NCBI GenBank assembly: GCA_009760855.2 | Contig: WPIO01000009.1 | Span: 7,167,001 to 7,231,000 of the forward strand | DNA: 64,000 nucleotides | Direction: 5' to 3' | DNA from: Cristatella mucedo | Taxonomy: Eukaryota; Bryozoa; Phylactolaemata; Cristatellidae | Shown: one piece after another, positions 22,906 through 36,900 of the stretch | How the letters are laid out: each line of letters starts with the position of its first letter | How positions within the stretch are numbered: position 1 is the first letter of the stretch | Translations under genes and position numbers: made by a program | Notes under the pieces: generated by a model | The model's database searches: none | What the model was told of the DNA's origin: nothing | Seen by the model: the letters and a program-made list of their open reading frames with translations, nothing else

Positions 22906-24377
22906 CTATATCCATCACTCCTTCCAGGACAATTTCCGATATAAACTAGGTGACCCTTAAAACAAAGGCTTGCAACAAGCTCCACCTTCAGGCAGCCTTG
23001 GTCCATCCTGGAAATCTAAGAGAGTGAGCTAATGGCATACCAAAAAAAGGGCGATTGCACAGCTTTCGTGAGCCTTTTAAAAGCCGCCAGCAGGCGACTA
23101 TCAACGAACTTATATGGCGGGAACGATCTTGACTTTCGCAACAGATCGCAATGGAGCCACTGTTTCGGGTCATACACGTCGACCCGTGCCTCCCTTCGTC
23201 CGTCGATTCTAGAATTAATATCGACAAGCTACACCTGTGGAAAGGCTGCTCCTTTCATGACTAGTCAACACTACGCATACCTCGGCAAACTACAAATGCA
23301 AAGCCACAGGAAAATCATCCGATGCCACTCATCAAACATGGACATAGGCTACGGGACACACACATACCATGACAATTAAGAAACCAATAGTAACGCATAC
23401 AGAACTACTCAGCCCAATGGTCAGAAGTGCACACATAGACCAGGCTGCACGAAAGCACGCCACCAATTTACTAAGGGGTGAGCCACTGCCTAGCTTATTT
23501 AAGCGAATCAAGGACTATTTGCTTAATGCCTGCATCTGAAATGATGTTCTTGTAAACATAAGCAGCGTAACACGAAGAGATGTCAGTCATTATCCGTGAA
23601 GCTCTCCCTTTACTTCCCCCCCCCCAGATGGACGTAGGAACAAGCTTTGGCGATGCTGGCCAGGTCGCCGAGAGGGCAGGTATTTAACCGAAATATGTTG
23701 CTACGGCGTCGTAACCCACGGGCCATCACTTCTCCCTAGCCAGATTCCAGCTCGAGATCATGCGGCAAGTCACAAGCACTTACATGTATCCTCTTTACTG
23801 AGATCTGCAGATTAGGGCTCAAGCATCCTCCGGCACCAGTCATCGGCCACCTGTCTAAAGGCGGCAGGCCACGACTAGGCATACATGAGGTCCAATTTAG
23901 TCGGAGCTCGTGAGGGTTGAAGGGACGTAATCGGTAGGTCTTGTGGCGGCACGGGCTGATTATTTAGTCTCTCAAACCATGCACCGAAGTACTTGCAACT
24001 TACCCCGTAGTCGCTTGTGCCTCTAAGCACCGGCTTTCTCAACTCGTTAGCTGACCCGGTCATCAGGTTTTCGACGGAACTCCGACAATGGTCACCAAGA
24101 TACATAGAAATTAGATTACTTCTAACCGAATGCCACCGATCGGCTTAGCCTTTGGGTAAACGTGGCCCGTTTAGTACAGTCGATCGACGTCACTCTAAGC
24201 AGCAGCAGCGGAGGGAGGTGGCGCAACAGTGTGAGGAAAGCCAGGGGGTCCAACAGCGGGTAGGCGGTTTCAAGTTATTGACCCGGTGACTTCGATGCTA
24301 GCCTTGACCTTGCGCCGTGCTGGACGCGTTGTTGGGGGCTTGCTGTTCTTCGCGCCTCCTTTTTAGCAGGCCTTCTC
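22906..24377. other. Region upstream of ZC4H2; no gene recognised
   Basis: Open frames near 23032-23379 on the plus strand and on its complement lack recognisable motifs. The part from 24180 on is GC-rich, with CGACGTCACT (resembling a CRE) at 24183-24192 and AGCAGCAGCGG just after. It probably includes the ZC4H2 promoter and 5' untranslated region, judged by position only. Confidence 0.4.
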
Positions 24378-24433
24378 ATGGCCGACGGGGAGATCGCTGT
24401 TTTGACCAAGTTAGAAGTACTCAAGGAGATCAG
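24378..24433 (+). CDS. ZC4H2: ZC4H2 exon 1 (start codon)
   Basis: The ATG is at 24378 in CTCATGG. It encodes [18 protein letters not shown] plus AG at the donor ATCAG|GTATTT (phase 2), completing an Arg with the next exon. It aligns with the vertebrate N-terminus, which also begins MAD and has KLE..KEIR before the coiled coil. That similarity is why I prefer it over the candidate at 28957. Confidence 0.85.
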
Positions 24434-26391
24434 GTATTTTGAGACATGCGACGTGTAACATGTGCTTCAGCGATAGTGAATGGAGCAACGTGGGCGGCAT
24501 GAATGGCTGCGGCTTCAAGCATTAGGGCTCTGAGTTGACGGTTCACTGAGCTGGCATTCGGTATGTATTTTACTGCCTTTGACGAGCTCTTAGAGGCTAG
24601 ATATTTGGCCCGCTAGCTAGCGTTGGTCTCCCTTCACTATAGCGTTATAGAGGCTGCCGCCTCTAGAAGCCTGGATGATTTAGTGTCGTACCATAAACGG
24701 CGAGCATCAAGATTCAATAATAGTTATAATAATAATTAAATTGCTAAATTAACCAAATGTAACGTAATATCGTTCAGGCTACTTGACGTGTGCGGCAAAA
24801 GAAGTATGTCAACGGTTAGTGATAACATGAATCCTTTCGGCTTTGCATAAGCTCACAAAAATAATAATAGTAATACATTAGCTTAGTGCCGTCAGAGAAC
24901 TCAGTCTCTCTCTCTCTCTCTAGGCACTTTAAAAATGCTGCTTATAAACCATTAACAAATGTTTAGTGGTAACATCCGCAAGCAGCAGGCATAGTGTAAG
25001 CCGGTACATGCATACAATGTACGAATCACAAAGACCCACCAAATGCACAAAAATGTGCGTTTTAAGCTTCTTTTTAAATGTCTTCATGTCAGGGTACGTG
25101 CGCCGCTAGTGAGTTCTGGGCTTAAGGAGCATAGGAACTAAAGGCATGTTCTCCAACGGTTTTGATGAACCGATGAGGTATGGCTAAACGATTCGAGTCA
25201 GAGCAGCAGGTTGTACGACGGACGATTCACGCAGTCCCAGCGAATGGTGTGAGTAAGAAGCAGATTTTAGCATCTTTTTACGTGTCCTCGAGTCAGAGGG
25301 TGTCGTGACATAGAGTTCCGGGTTTTTAGAGCGTGCGAACTAAAGGTACGGTCTCCGAAGGATAAGAGGTTGTTAGATGCACAGCTTAAAGACTTGAGTC
25401 TGAAGAGCCGTGGCGCTATGCCTTGCGTGATTGGATAGTAGCTCGGATAGGTAAAATGAACGGAGTGATAATATGAAGAGACCTGAAAGTCAGCGACAAA
25501 ACCTTCAAGTCGACATGCTGCTTGAAAGGTGTGGTCTCCTGCACTTCTTCGTGCCCTCGATGCCGTTCGCTGCTGCAATGAACAGATTCTGCTCAGCAGC
25601 AGATAAACCTGCCAGTCATTTTTTAGCTGCGACATCTAGTGTGACGTGGCAGGGCTCCTAGTTCGTGTTTCCTTTGCTCAAACTAGTGCACATTCCCTCT
25701 CTGCATTCGGGTGAGGCCAGAATATGTACTTGCTGTGGATAAAATTGCCGGGAATGGTTTGAGCTTCGTGTGTGAGGTGAGTTGAGGTGTTGCAATCTCA
25801 GCATCCTGTCAGTTCGGCAATAGTAGCCCTCTCTTGCCATTGGTATGTGTGACAGCTGGTACTTTTTCATGCTACGTGACCAGATGAATGCTCAGATCTG
25901 TCAAGCTTTGGGTGGCTGCTGCTGCTGCTGGTAGCCACAACATTGACATGTAAGAGGATACGTCAACCTCGATAAATTCGGCTCTATGATGTGAGCTCAG
26001 TGATCTACGATATGACCTCTATGATCCAGCCACAAGCCTGCACCTATAGAAGAGATAGGTATACCAAGTGCACTACTAATCGTGTAGTGGCAGTTGGAGA
26101 AGCTATTGAAAGTTCAAAAAAACTTACAGCATATTTGTGAGTCGTGCACGTGAGAAAACAAGGGAGTGTGTTTCTGTGTGTGCAAGCATTCGAGCATTGA
26201 CGGTTAGCAAGTGGTCGTTGCTGCCTGCCGAATTTCGCAATAGCGCAGCCCGGGTTTGGCCCAGATGCTCACCTTTGAAGACCGAGGTCAAGGTGGTCCC
26301 CTCTGATGGCCGAGGTCGTGGGCTCGAGCCCTTCGGCATTTGTGAAGCTCCTGGATAACGATTCAGTTCTCTTAGGGTACTAAACAAAGAA

Positions 26392-26474
<83 letters not shown>

Positions 26475-29400
26475 CTTTCTTCTGTTGTCGGATGAAACCC
26501 GAGCTGTTACAACTTTTGTGTATGCTCTAGATATAGCAGTGTTTCTTCTAAAGTACGGTTGATACAGTAGCATTCCCCACCAGCAACAGTGTAGTCCCAC
26601 TTGTAGTTGTGCCACTCAGAAGCATGACGACCACCAGCTTAGTGGCATATGCAGCTCTCCATTCTTGGCGTGTTCTGTTCTTGTTCTTTCTGTGCTTTGC
26701 AAGCCTTTTTTACTTGTCTGTTGAAATGGATCAGTTTGTATGAGTGTTACCTCTCGTCTTCGAACGTTGTGGGTTGTCTCCTGATTAGAAACACATCTGC
26801 ACTTGCCTTTCTTTACATTTTTTTAGTTTGCCTTGTCCAACAGCGAATTTGGCTTTGCAAAATCAACGTCTCATATAATCAATTGTGTAAAGGCCATCTA
26901 TACTTGATCCTGCACACCTTCATGCCAGCTACAAGACTGTTTTCTGCCTTTTTTGTGCTGTCACCAGCCATTCAGCCTGCATCGTAAATGTCATGTTCTA
27001 CTTGGAATCCAACAAAAAAGAAGAGATCTAAATGTGTGCACTAAACAAGGCTCTCCTTCTTAACACCAGCTTAGTCGTTGTGGCTTTGCGGTACTAGCTG
27101 TCTGCTCGTAGATCGATTTTTCCCTCCTGTGACACTCCCTCTTATTTTGCACATCTGCTTTTCTTGGCCAGCCTATTCAATCGCGTTTCCTTTGCGGCAA
27201 ATGTAAAGCGCCTAGAAAGAGATTGAGTTCTCTGAGGGCGCTTTAAGTGCATTATTATTATTATTATTATTATAGTATGCTGCAGCCATTTTCACTCTTC
27301 TGCTTATCTGCCTCTGCTGTGTCAGCAAAATTGTGTAGTCCTCTTGTAGTCATTACGATTTTTAAAACTACTTTGAGATATCGACCAGTGATTCTATTTT
27401 TGAGACATTCCATTTTGCTCAAGCTTTGCTAGTTTTCTAATTCATGTTTTTCCCTAGTTTTTGCGTACTCAAGAGGGAAGCTTGGGAATTGTCAGGTTCT
27501 GTCGATCGTGAAAAGTGCATACTAGTTGGGATTCAGCCATGCTCCCAGAATGTAACTCGAAGAGAACTGGTTCTCTCCCTTTCTCTTTTGGTGTAGGCAT
27601 TAGTTACAGGTGTAAGCAATAATTTAAGAGCAGTTTAAAAGCTCTTTATGAAGGCAGCTGCTATCTAGGAAGGGTCACTTGGCCCAGTCTAGTAGTCATG
27701 TTTTCATATAACTTTTATCTAACCGGTGCCTTGGGCACTTTTGAAACGTGAAAAGTGAAAGACTGTACTTGCATATAATCAGCCCCTTTTGTTCTCTCTT
27801 CTCTTGCTCTCACTGTCTTATTCAGGCTGAGCAAACAGCTGCACAATCTGCTCTGTACAAGTTAGGACCATACCTTATAACTTGAGCACCTGGCCATTTA
27901 CTGACCTGTTTATCAAATGAGATGCTCCGCCGTGAGCTAAAACGTGTCATGCCTAACAGAAAATTGATGCTTATAAACCTACATTTCTTACCTAAAAGGA
28001 ATGCCTAAGCAGATGAGTTTTAGCACTTAGGTACCCAATCCAGCCATCTAGTATAGGTAAGAAGCTGGGAACTTGGCACTCTGTGGTAGGAATAGAGCTT
28101 TGTCCCTTGAAACGGTTTTGTGTACGTCTCTTTATCTGATATCGGCGGCAACTTATAGAATGAGTTCATATCACAGCTGCATCGCATATACCTGCAGATG
28201 TGAATTCAAAAAGGTGCCAGACCTATCACGGCTCCCCCTCCTTATCACGGCTCCTCCCCCCCCCCAGGTCTATCGTTCATCAACCTGCCAGCCTACCAAC
28301 TTCTAGCTCAAGTTCTGATTAGAGCTTTGGTAAACTTGTAAATGCAGGTGGCTGCAATCCCATTTAAACCTAAAGTGGCAAGCGTTTGTGTGAGGGAGTT
28401 CTTGGTACTGAGTCCTGTCTTTCAGATCCTGACTGCTGCTGATGTTGCCCCTACTGTTCTGTTTGTCCAACTTTCAATCACGACGATCTTAAGGCTTAAG
28501 GCTGGGTTGCACATACCATTTAGCTGGATCGGCTGATGCTTGTTGGTAAGCCTACGTTATTGGGCTGTTGCACACCTGTGGATGCCTGATCGGGGTGGGG
28601 GTTTGATAAGCTTGCCTGATCAAGTAGATCATAGTTGACCTTTAGGTTCGTACTAGAACTCCAGAGGCTGGAAATTCCATGTAGCATAACGCTTCACAAC
28701 GTTGCAGGTAGGCCGGTCGGGAGGCTGGCAGGGTTTCGGACTCTTCTGGCGTGCAGCTAGCTGCTAGTATGCTTGGGACTTTGGTCGAGCAGCACAGACC
28801 ACTTCATACTTTGTACTTTGTGCTTACTGTTGCTGTAGCTGTCTAGTGAACCATGCGACTTCCTCTTCCTCATCCTACTACTCGTGCTGCCTTCAACTGC
28901 TGCTGGTAGCTGCAAGTGATAGTTGCCTTCGTGCAGGTAGGCGCTCAGCTATTTCTATGGCCACCGTTTTGGGCAAACTTGATGACCTCCGGAGCTCGGA
29001 CGTTGTCCCCCTAACTGTCAGGTGAGGGCAGATGTGGCAGCCGCGAAGCTTGAAAGCAAGGCTTTTTCAACTTAGAACCTTACGGACAGTATAGATTCGG
29101 TTAACTAATTCGAAGGCTTGCAGACTCCATCAGTAGCCGTCCCCGGGTGATTCGGCTTGAACGTCTGCCAATCGAGATGTGGTGTGACGTTTGCCATCTT
29201 AACGTCCTTGGCAGCTAGACTCCTGCTCTCAGCACCTCCTCCCCAAGTGAGTAGGCCGCACCCTTCCTACTCTGCCAATCCTCAACCTTAGGCTGCTGGG
29301 CTGGGGATAGGGTTGGCCCTGCAAAGCTTTAGCAGGTAATGCCGGTTCAAAGCGACTGCCAAGTCGGCTTTGACCAGCATTGTAAGCTAGTCATCTGCTG

Positions 29401-32400
29401 ACCTGCAGGAGGTCCTTATCAAAGCGACTGCTGGACAAAGAAAAGCTGGTAGCAGATGACCCCAGTGATCGCTTGTCGGCACCCGCAAGCTTCGAGTGCT
29501 GTGAACGAGTGCGCTCAGTGCACTCGTGCCGGCTACTTCTGCTTGGAAGCTCCTGACGATTATGGGGGGGGCTTGTGAAATTGTCATTTGTGTGTATTGG
29601 AGTAAAATTGGATGCCTGCCGAGTGGCAGCTGGGTGATTATGTTTTGGCAGCTGGGCGAGGCTGCCTTGGCGCTCAGCCGGGCGGCTTGTCGACTCTCAA
29701 GACAGGTGACGGTGCATTTTTTGGACCCACCTCTTTTGCGGTCGTTCCAGGAGCCGAACGCTGCTGCTGGAGAAACTGAGGTGTAAGATAAAGAACGAGA
29801 CCGATGCAACCGAGAAAGAAGAGAAGTGCTTGGCTGAATACAGAAGCGAAATTGCCATGCTGCTACAAGAGAAAGCCGAACACGTGGAACTGCTGCGGCT
29901 CATTCACGCCGACATAAACGGTGTAAGTCCCGGCTCGCTACAGGTGACACGTGACAGTGCTCACTACAATGCCAGGCCACTCGTTTGGCTGCCTGTCACT
30001 GCTGCTGCAGGTGCCACATTTGCGCTTGATTCTGAGGGCGCTTGGATTTTGGGCCAGCACTGTACGTATATTCGCATAAACATATATGTGTGTGTGTGTG
30101 TGTGTGTTTATGTGAATATATATATATATATATATATATACATGTTTATGTGAATATATATATGTATATATATATATATATATATGCTGTATGTATTCTA
30201 AGCGTCATGTGTGATTGCAGACCCGGCATAGGCCCTAATCTGATGCTACAAGCAGTTTACCGGCTCAGGGGTGACCTTCTTAGCAGCAGAAATGATTCAT
30301 CACAGCATGTGGTGACATAGAGGCTGGTTACTTGGAAGTATACATAACTAGGCCGCATCCATGAATTTGAGCATGCTGCCACTAACCATTTGATCGTGCT
30401 TCCTTTGCAGCAAATGTCAAGTGCCTAGAAAGAGATTGAGCTCTCTGAGGGCGCACTACGATTATCGATACGATACTACGATTATCATTTTCACGATATT
30501 AATTGTCATTTCAAAAATCCCGATGCTTTTTCCGAGTCAAGTCTTGAAAAAAAAATTAGCACAACTTTTTTTTCAAACTCGACCTTCCCACTTGTTTTCG
30601 GTTCTCTGTTTCCGCTCAATGAGGCAGAAACCTATGCGGCTTCACCTTCAGCTGAAAGCGAGGGAGCACAACAACTTTCATAAAACTAAGCTGCTGGTCC
30701 TTCACAAGCACTGCTGGAACAATTGCCAATCGCAGCCGTCTAGGCTGCCAGGGCAAGGCATCGAGCCTCGAGAACTGACTGCTGAAGAAGGCTGCACCGT
30801 AGGATAGGCATGCCTGCTTGGCCAAACTAGTGCAGTCACTGGAAGCCACTGCAGAGACCGACATTTGATGGCAAACGCTGTGGCAACAACTTGCTTAGCA
30901 GAAGGTTGCCTGGTGAATGAGTCAAAGCAGAATGAAGCTGCATGGTTACTGTGGGTCGAACAGCAGGCCCACTGGATGCCTGAAGGTCGGTGCTCGGTTT
31001 ATTGGACGGATAATAAATAATAATAATCGATTTGTTTGACCCCCCCCCCTAAGAGAACTTGATCTCTATTCAGGCACTCCACCTATGCCAAAAGGCTGGA
31101 GCCCACGACCTTGGTCATCAAATGCAAGCATCTTAACCCCGCCAGATAGATGAAAGCTAACTTAAACACTGAGGTAACAGTAAATGTTGAGCTCGAGTAA
31201 GCCAAAAAATAAGTGAGGATAATAGTAATGATAATAACGACATTTATATATCACCCAAAGAGAAATAAGTCTCTTTCTCGGCATTCTACATGTGACGGAA
31301 AGGAAGCTTTTTCCCGTTGGTTGGTGATGTGCATGCACAGTGTCAGCACGCACGTACAAGCACGCACCTAGGAAATTTCGCACTGGAGGAGCAAATTTTG
31401 TATGCTAGACCAGCTGAGGGGTTGTTTTGCTTCCTTTTGAGAGCATACAAACTGAAGGCATGGACTCTACAGGGTTTAAGGTTTGTTAAAGGTCAGCTAA
31501 ACTATGTGAGTCAGAAGAGTCGGCGGTATGCTTCGGAGCGTACGGTGAGGAAATACTTTGGATCGGTAGACCTTGTGCGCACGACAATCAAGGGACCTAT
31601 TTGGGAGTGGCGGAGCCTTGAAGTAGATATGCTGGTAGATGCGAATCTAGTGGAGGTCGACGAGCAGTGATGCAACGTGGCAGTTGTAAAGCTAACGACA
31701 CACATGCCTAGCTGTTGAATTTGGCACCAACTTCGACCATATTTTTGCCTCTAGATGTTATCCTAAAGTTAATGAGCTTGCACTTCACTGCTCCGGTCCT
31801 GGGTTCAAGTCGTGCGACATGCCATTCTTTATTGACCCTTGCAAGCAGAAGTGGTAGCTGCTACGGCACTTCTTTTGCTATAGAAAATGAGGCTGTTAAA
31901 TCAGCTGGTCTTGACTTTTTACTTCACTGCACAGGCAGAAAGACACGTGAGGAGTGAAATATGTTGAAGTCTGGGTGGATTGTCACGAATGCATGGACCA
32001 GCTTGAATGTGGTATCCTTATCTAAGGAAGCCCAAATAAAAAATCTGCAATGGTAAATTGTATATTAAATTTGCATAGCTAAAGGCAGGACTGTGTTGCT
32101 GGTAGTCATCTAGTAAAAGGTCGCTTTGGAGCAGGACAACCAGATTGTGTGCAGTTGCTACAGGATATATCCTGGCCAAACCCATGTTGCCGGATGGGTT
32201 TGTCAATTTCTGTGTTACATCAGGTTTTTACACCCGACAGCCCTCTGGAGAGACCGACCTGTCTTGGTGGTGCAACCTGTCTGCAGTCACATAAAGACTC
32301 GGGCCCAGCCTAGTCTAGATACTATAGAGGTCGTTTGGCACTGCTGAGTACTAATTAGCTAAGGGCAGCTCAGATCAATGGATGCCTAGACAAATGCTGT

Positions 32401-33949
32401 CCATGCTTTGATTTGCTGGTCACAGGCCAAGTCATCAGCCTCAAGCCATTGTCCTAAACCGTACGACAGCAAGATTCTTAGGAAGATGGATGCCTCCGAG
32501 GGCACCGCTCATTGCTGTAGCCACTTTTCTGCATTAATAATAATAATTATAATACACTTGATAAAGCGCCCTCAGAGAACTCAATCTCTTTCTAGGCGTT
32601 TTATATTTGCTTCCTCCCTACTTCCTAAACCTACCCCTTACTCCCTATCCTTCCATCCCTACTTCCTTGTTGACAGGCAATGGTCTGTGTCGATCTGTGC
32701 ATGCTGCCACTAACCACATTTGCATGCTGACCCTGTGCATGTCACCCCTAACCAAATTATTCATTTCGTTTGTTTTTCAAGCATGATTTTACTTACCATT
32801 CAATTGCATTTCACTTTACAGCAAATGTAAAGCGCCTAGAGAGAGATTAAGTTCTCTGAGGGCGCTTTATCAAGTGAATTATTATTATTATTATTACCTG
32901 TTATCTCAAAAAAATATCACTGCCAGGCTGCTTGACCAGGCTGGTAGATCATTTATCCCCTCGTCAGCTTCATGTGTCCGGTTAGCACCACCCTGTTCCT
33001 CATTGATGGCATGTGGACTCTCTGTGTGCAACACTGCCTATCCCTACTTTGGCAAGGCTGCCTTTCCTGCCGAGATGTGCTACTTATCATAGAACACAGG
33101 AAAGATCTCCGTCTGCCATTACAGCACTTGTTTTCGCAGAAGTCCTGCTGGTGGAACATTACTAGCCAAGTCACTCTGCTCCGACATTCTTTCTGCACAG
33201 TCCGGCAAAATCAGGACCAGGCATCCTCTCCTCAAGTCCATCAGCAATGAAATAGCCTGATTGATTGCTCCTAGCCAAGCTTGACTGGCACCATCCTGCC
33301 ATGGCTTAGATCCCATCTCGGAGGGAAGAGTCTAGGCTATGGAGGTCTAGTGGCAATAATCATTCCGAATAGCCATTAAAGTGTCTGTCATGAGCTTTGC
33401 AGTCGCCACATCACACCACTCCTCACCGACCTGTACTGGCTACCAGTCAAGCAACGGATTGACTTCAAGGTTTTGTCCCTCACGTTTAGGTCACTTTATT
33501 CTTTGGCTCCAGCCTATCTCTCAGATCTACTCCCCCACCAGGCCAAGCATCGTACCACCTGCTTTTCGGAATCCGACAGTTTACCAATACCTCAAATCCT
33601 TTGGAGACCGTGCATTTAGTTCTTATGCTCCCAAAGCCTGAAACTCCCTCCCGACCTGCGTCAGAACATCCCCTGACCTGACCACATTTAAAAAGAACTT
33701 AAAATGCACCTATTTAGGACAGCATTTAGTGGGTCCCTGTGATTCGTCCTTCATGTGCTTATGTGTGCTGATACTGTGCATGCTGCCACTAACCACATTT
33801 GCATGCTGACCCTGTGCATTTCACCCCTAACCATGTTATTCATGTTTATCAAGCATGATATTACTCACGATTCAATCGTGCTTCCCTTTGCAGCAAATGT
33901 GAAGCACCTAGAAAGAGATTGAGTTCTCTGCTGGTGCTTTATCAAGTGC

Positions 33950-33996
<47 letters not shown>

Positions 33997-36900
33997 AGTG
34001 CCAGGTACCCCCAGAGCTCTATTTTTGGCCTGTTTTTCCTCATAATCTGTACTCTTCCTCTTGCTAACATAATCGATAGCACAATCTAAGCTTTCATTTT
34101 ATGTCGGCAACACACAACTGTGCAGCTAACTTTCTGCAATTGATTGACAATGAAACCAACCTGTAGTCACGGGCAAACCAAGTTTGACTTTAAAATATTG
34201 AAAAGCATAACACTCAAAATCGGCTCTGCTTGAATATCTCCTATAATATCTGCACGAAATCTGGGTTTTGTGCTCCAAAGTGGCCTTTCACTGGACAAGT
34301 ATGTCAGCTCTACAGTCAAGTCTGCCTACCCACCTCTACCTAACATTGCAAACATTCGGACCTGCTTAGACATGGATACTACATCCATGTTGGTTCGTGC
34401 ATTTATAACGTCTTATCTCGACTTCTGTGACTCACTGCTTGCCGGTTGTCCTGCCTGTACAATCAGGTGATTACAGTTAGTGCAAAACTCTGCAGCTAGG
34501 TTTGCCTGTCATGAGCGTTGCAGTTGCCACATCCCCCTACTTCTCACCGCTCTGGCTTCCCACCTAGCAAACGTTTGGCTCCAAGTTTGGCCACACCTCG
34601 TATGAACCTCAAATCCTCAAGAGACCTTGCCTTTATTTCATATGCTCCCAAAGCCTGAATCTCACTCCCGACTGACGTCACATCCGCTGACTGGACGACA
34701 TTTACAAAGAAGCTAAAACGCACCTTTTCCTCTCAGTATTTGCTGGGTCCTCGTGATTTATTTTTTGTGTCCTTATGCGTGCTGACACTGCATACTATGG
34801 CCAACGACATAGACATGATTCCTTTACAGCATATGTGAAGTGCCTAGAAAGAGATTTAGTTCTCTGATTGCATTACACAATTTACTATTAATATTTTTTA
34901 TGAAGCCCGGTCATCACCTGTCCTGCTACATCCCTTGCCTGGCTCGCCCCAGGGCGTGCTTTTGTAGAGTTCCTCTTCGAATTGGTCCCCTATGGGCGGC
35001 TCGTGGGTCTCGAGATCACTCCGTTGTGGTATTGTAGCCGTGAGAGTGCCTCGCGATGCCTCTGCAGTCGTATAAGCCCTTTTTTATTACCTAGCAGTTC
35101 AAACGAGAGCGTATTGGCCTGCGCCAGCCTGGCGAAGCATTTACTCACATTATTTGCCGATCCCGATGTCCCGAGATGATCGTCCTGGATCTCACCGATG
35201 AGCCACCACCACCAAACGCCACAGACTTCAATGGGCAGCCTTACAGCTTGGTCGCTTTACCCAGCTTCACGGCATGTCTGTCGAGCGAGCTATCGAAACT
35301 CTACCGGAGGCTAGGCTAGCAGAGCACATTTTGAAGGTTAGGCTTTTCACTTCCTTAGCAGCGCTAGGTTTGCCCTATACTAGTTAGTTGGGTTTACATT
35401 CAAATTTGATTTAATTTGAAAAAGCTTGCTCCCAGCCATGAGCATCACATGATGCAGCAAAGCTGAGATAGGTCAACGTGTTAAAAGGCAGGGAAGGATA
35501 AAAGCACTGTTTCACTTGTGTGTCGTAAGCATAAAAATGAAAACCCTAGATTAACTTCATTGCATCGGTGAGAGCATGAGTAAAATTGTGAAAAGAATAA
35601 GACTAAGCACAGATCCCTGTGATACCCATTCTTTATTATTGGCTCCTTTAAGGACCGTTGCCCTTTGACATCGTTGTTCTGAAATCTCCTTGTGAAAAGG
35701 TTACTTAAATCTCCCGGTGAAAAGGTTAGTAAACCGTTGCAGTTCAGTGCCAGTGTTGCCAATGCGAGACGAATAGTTGAGTATTAAATTAATTCATTAC
35801 TTGGGCAAGTGGATCCACCGTCATTCTTAATCTATTTTCGTTTAATTTCATTCTAATTTGTGTTTATTCCTAATTTATTTGCCAATCGGCATGGACGCCA
35901 TAAGCTCCTTCGTAATTCAGAAGCTATTTTGCTGGAATTGACATAGAGCCTTAAAAAAAATCTGAGGCATTACGAGTAGCTGGCTATCTTATATTTGACT
36001 CCAAACTATTATCAGGTTTCCGATGGCCTTCAGATCAATACAGTTGCTTGGCAATGGCAATGTGTCAGTGGAGGATACCAGTTGTCGTTAGCACCATCGA
36101 AAAATTCTTGAATAGGGGGCTGTGACTTTCTACTGGCGCAGATTGAGTCCATCATAAAGCAATCGGACGACGATTGCAAGCAGAGCAAGGAGAAAATAAG
36201 GCGTCTGGTGGCCGACTATCAGCCCGTCAAGAAGCAGATCGACGAGCTTCGCACGTCCATAGGACTCGGCAGGCTGGTCGACGCAAGCGTGGAAGCCGCT
36301 GCTCTCTGCTGCGTGGACTCGTCGTCGGCGGCAGCGACCAGTGACCTGAGCTGGTGAGCGGCAGCATGCGGCACTGCCTAGTGCCGCTCTCTCTAGTTTC
36401 TCGTGCCCGTTTCTCTTGTGGCGCCAAGCCCTCCCCTCCCCCATTCCGTTCCTCCCACCGCTCCACTCCAGTTCGACCCACTCCGGCCGCTGTCCGCGTG
36501 ATCTGCTACTTGCCTGCTCGTGTCCCTTTCGCGGGCCTGCTGCTGCCAGCACCACCGTGATGCTTGATCGTCATGCTCCTGACAGCGGTGGCGGAGGCAC
36601 GAAGCGGAAGCAGGAAGACACGCTGCCTAGGGCTGGCGGCCGAGCCGCCAGCCGCGGCGGCTCGCCGGATGCAGACCCAGTCCAGCACGCCGGCAGCAGC
36701 GTTCTGGTGGTCGGTCCGGCCACCGCTCTTGCCACCGCCGACGATGACGAGGGTCCCGACGGCAAGTTGCGTGTGCGGCAGCAGCTGCCGCCGATGAAGG
36801 TAAGAAGAAGTAAGAAGCTTCTGGGAGTAGCGATTGCTCGAGCTCAGTGACTCGGCAAGTCTGTCACTGTATACAATTCATTTGTATAGCCCCCCCCTCC

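Noticed and set aside
26124-26615. Minus-strand frame of 163 residues
   Set aside because: Thr-His repeats from (TG)n joined to SINE S1 sequence.
29387-29809. Minus-strand frame of 140 residues opposite ZC4H2 exon 2
   Set aside because: Antisense shadow of a well-supported exon and its upstream intron.
30042-30320. Frames across the TG/TA tract as a ZC4H2 exon extension
   Set aside because: They lie after the donor at 29923 and encode YIYIYI-type artefacts.
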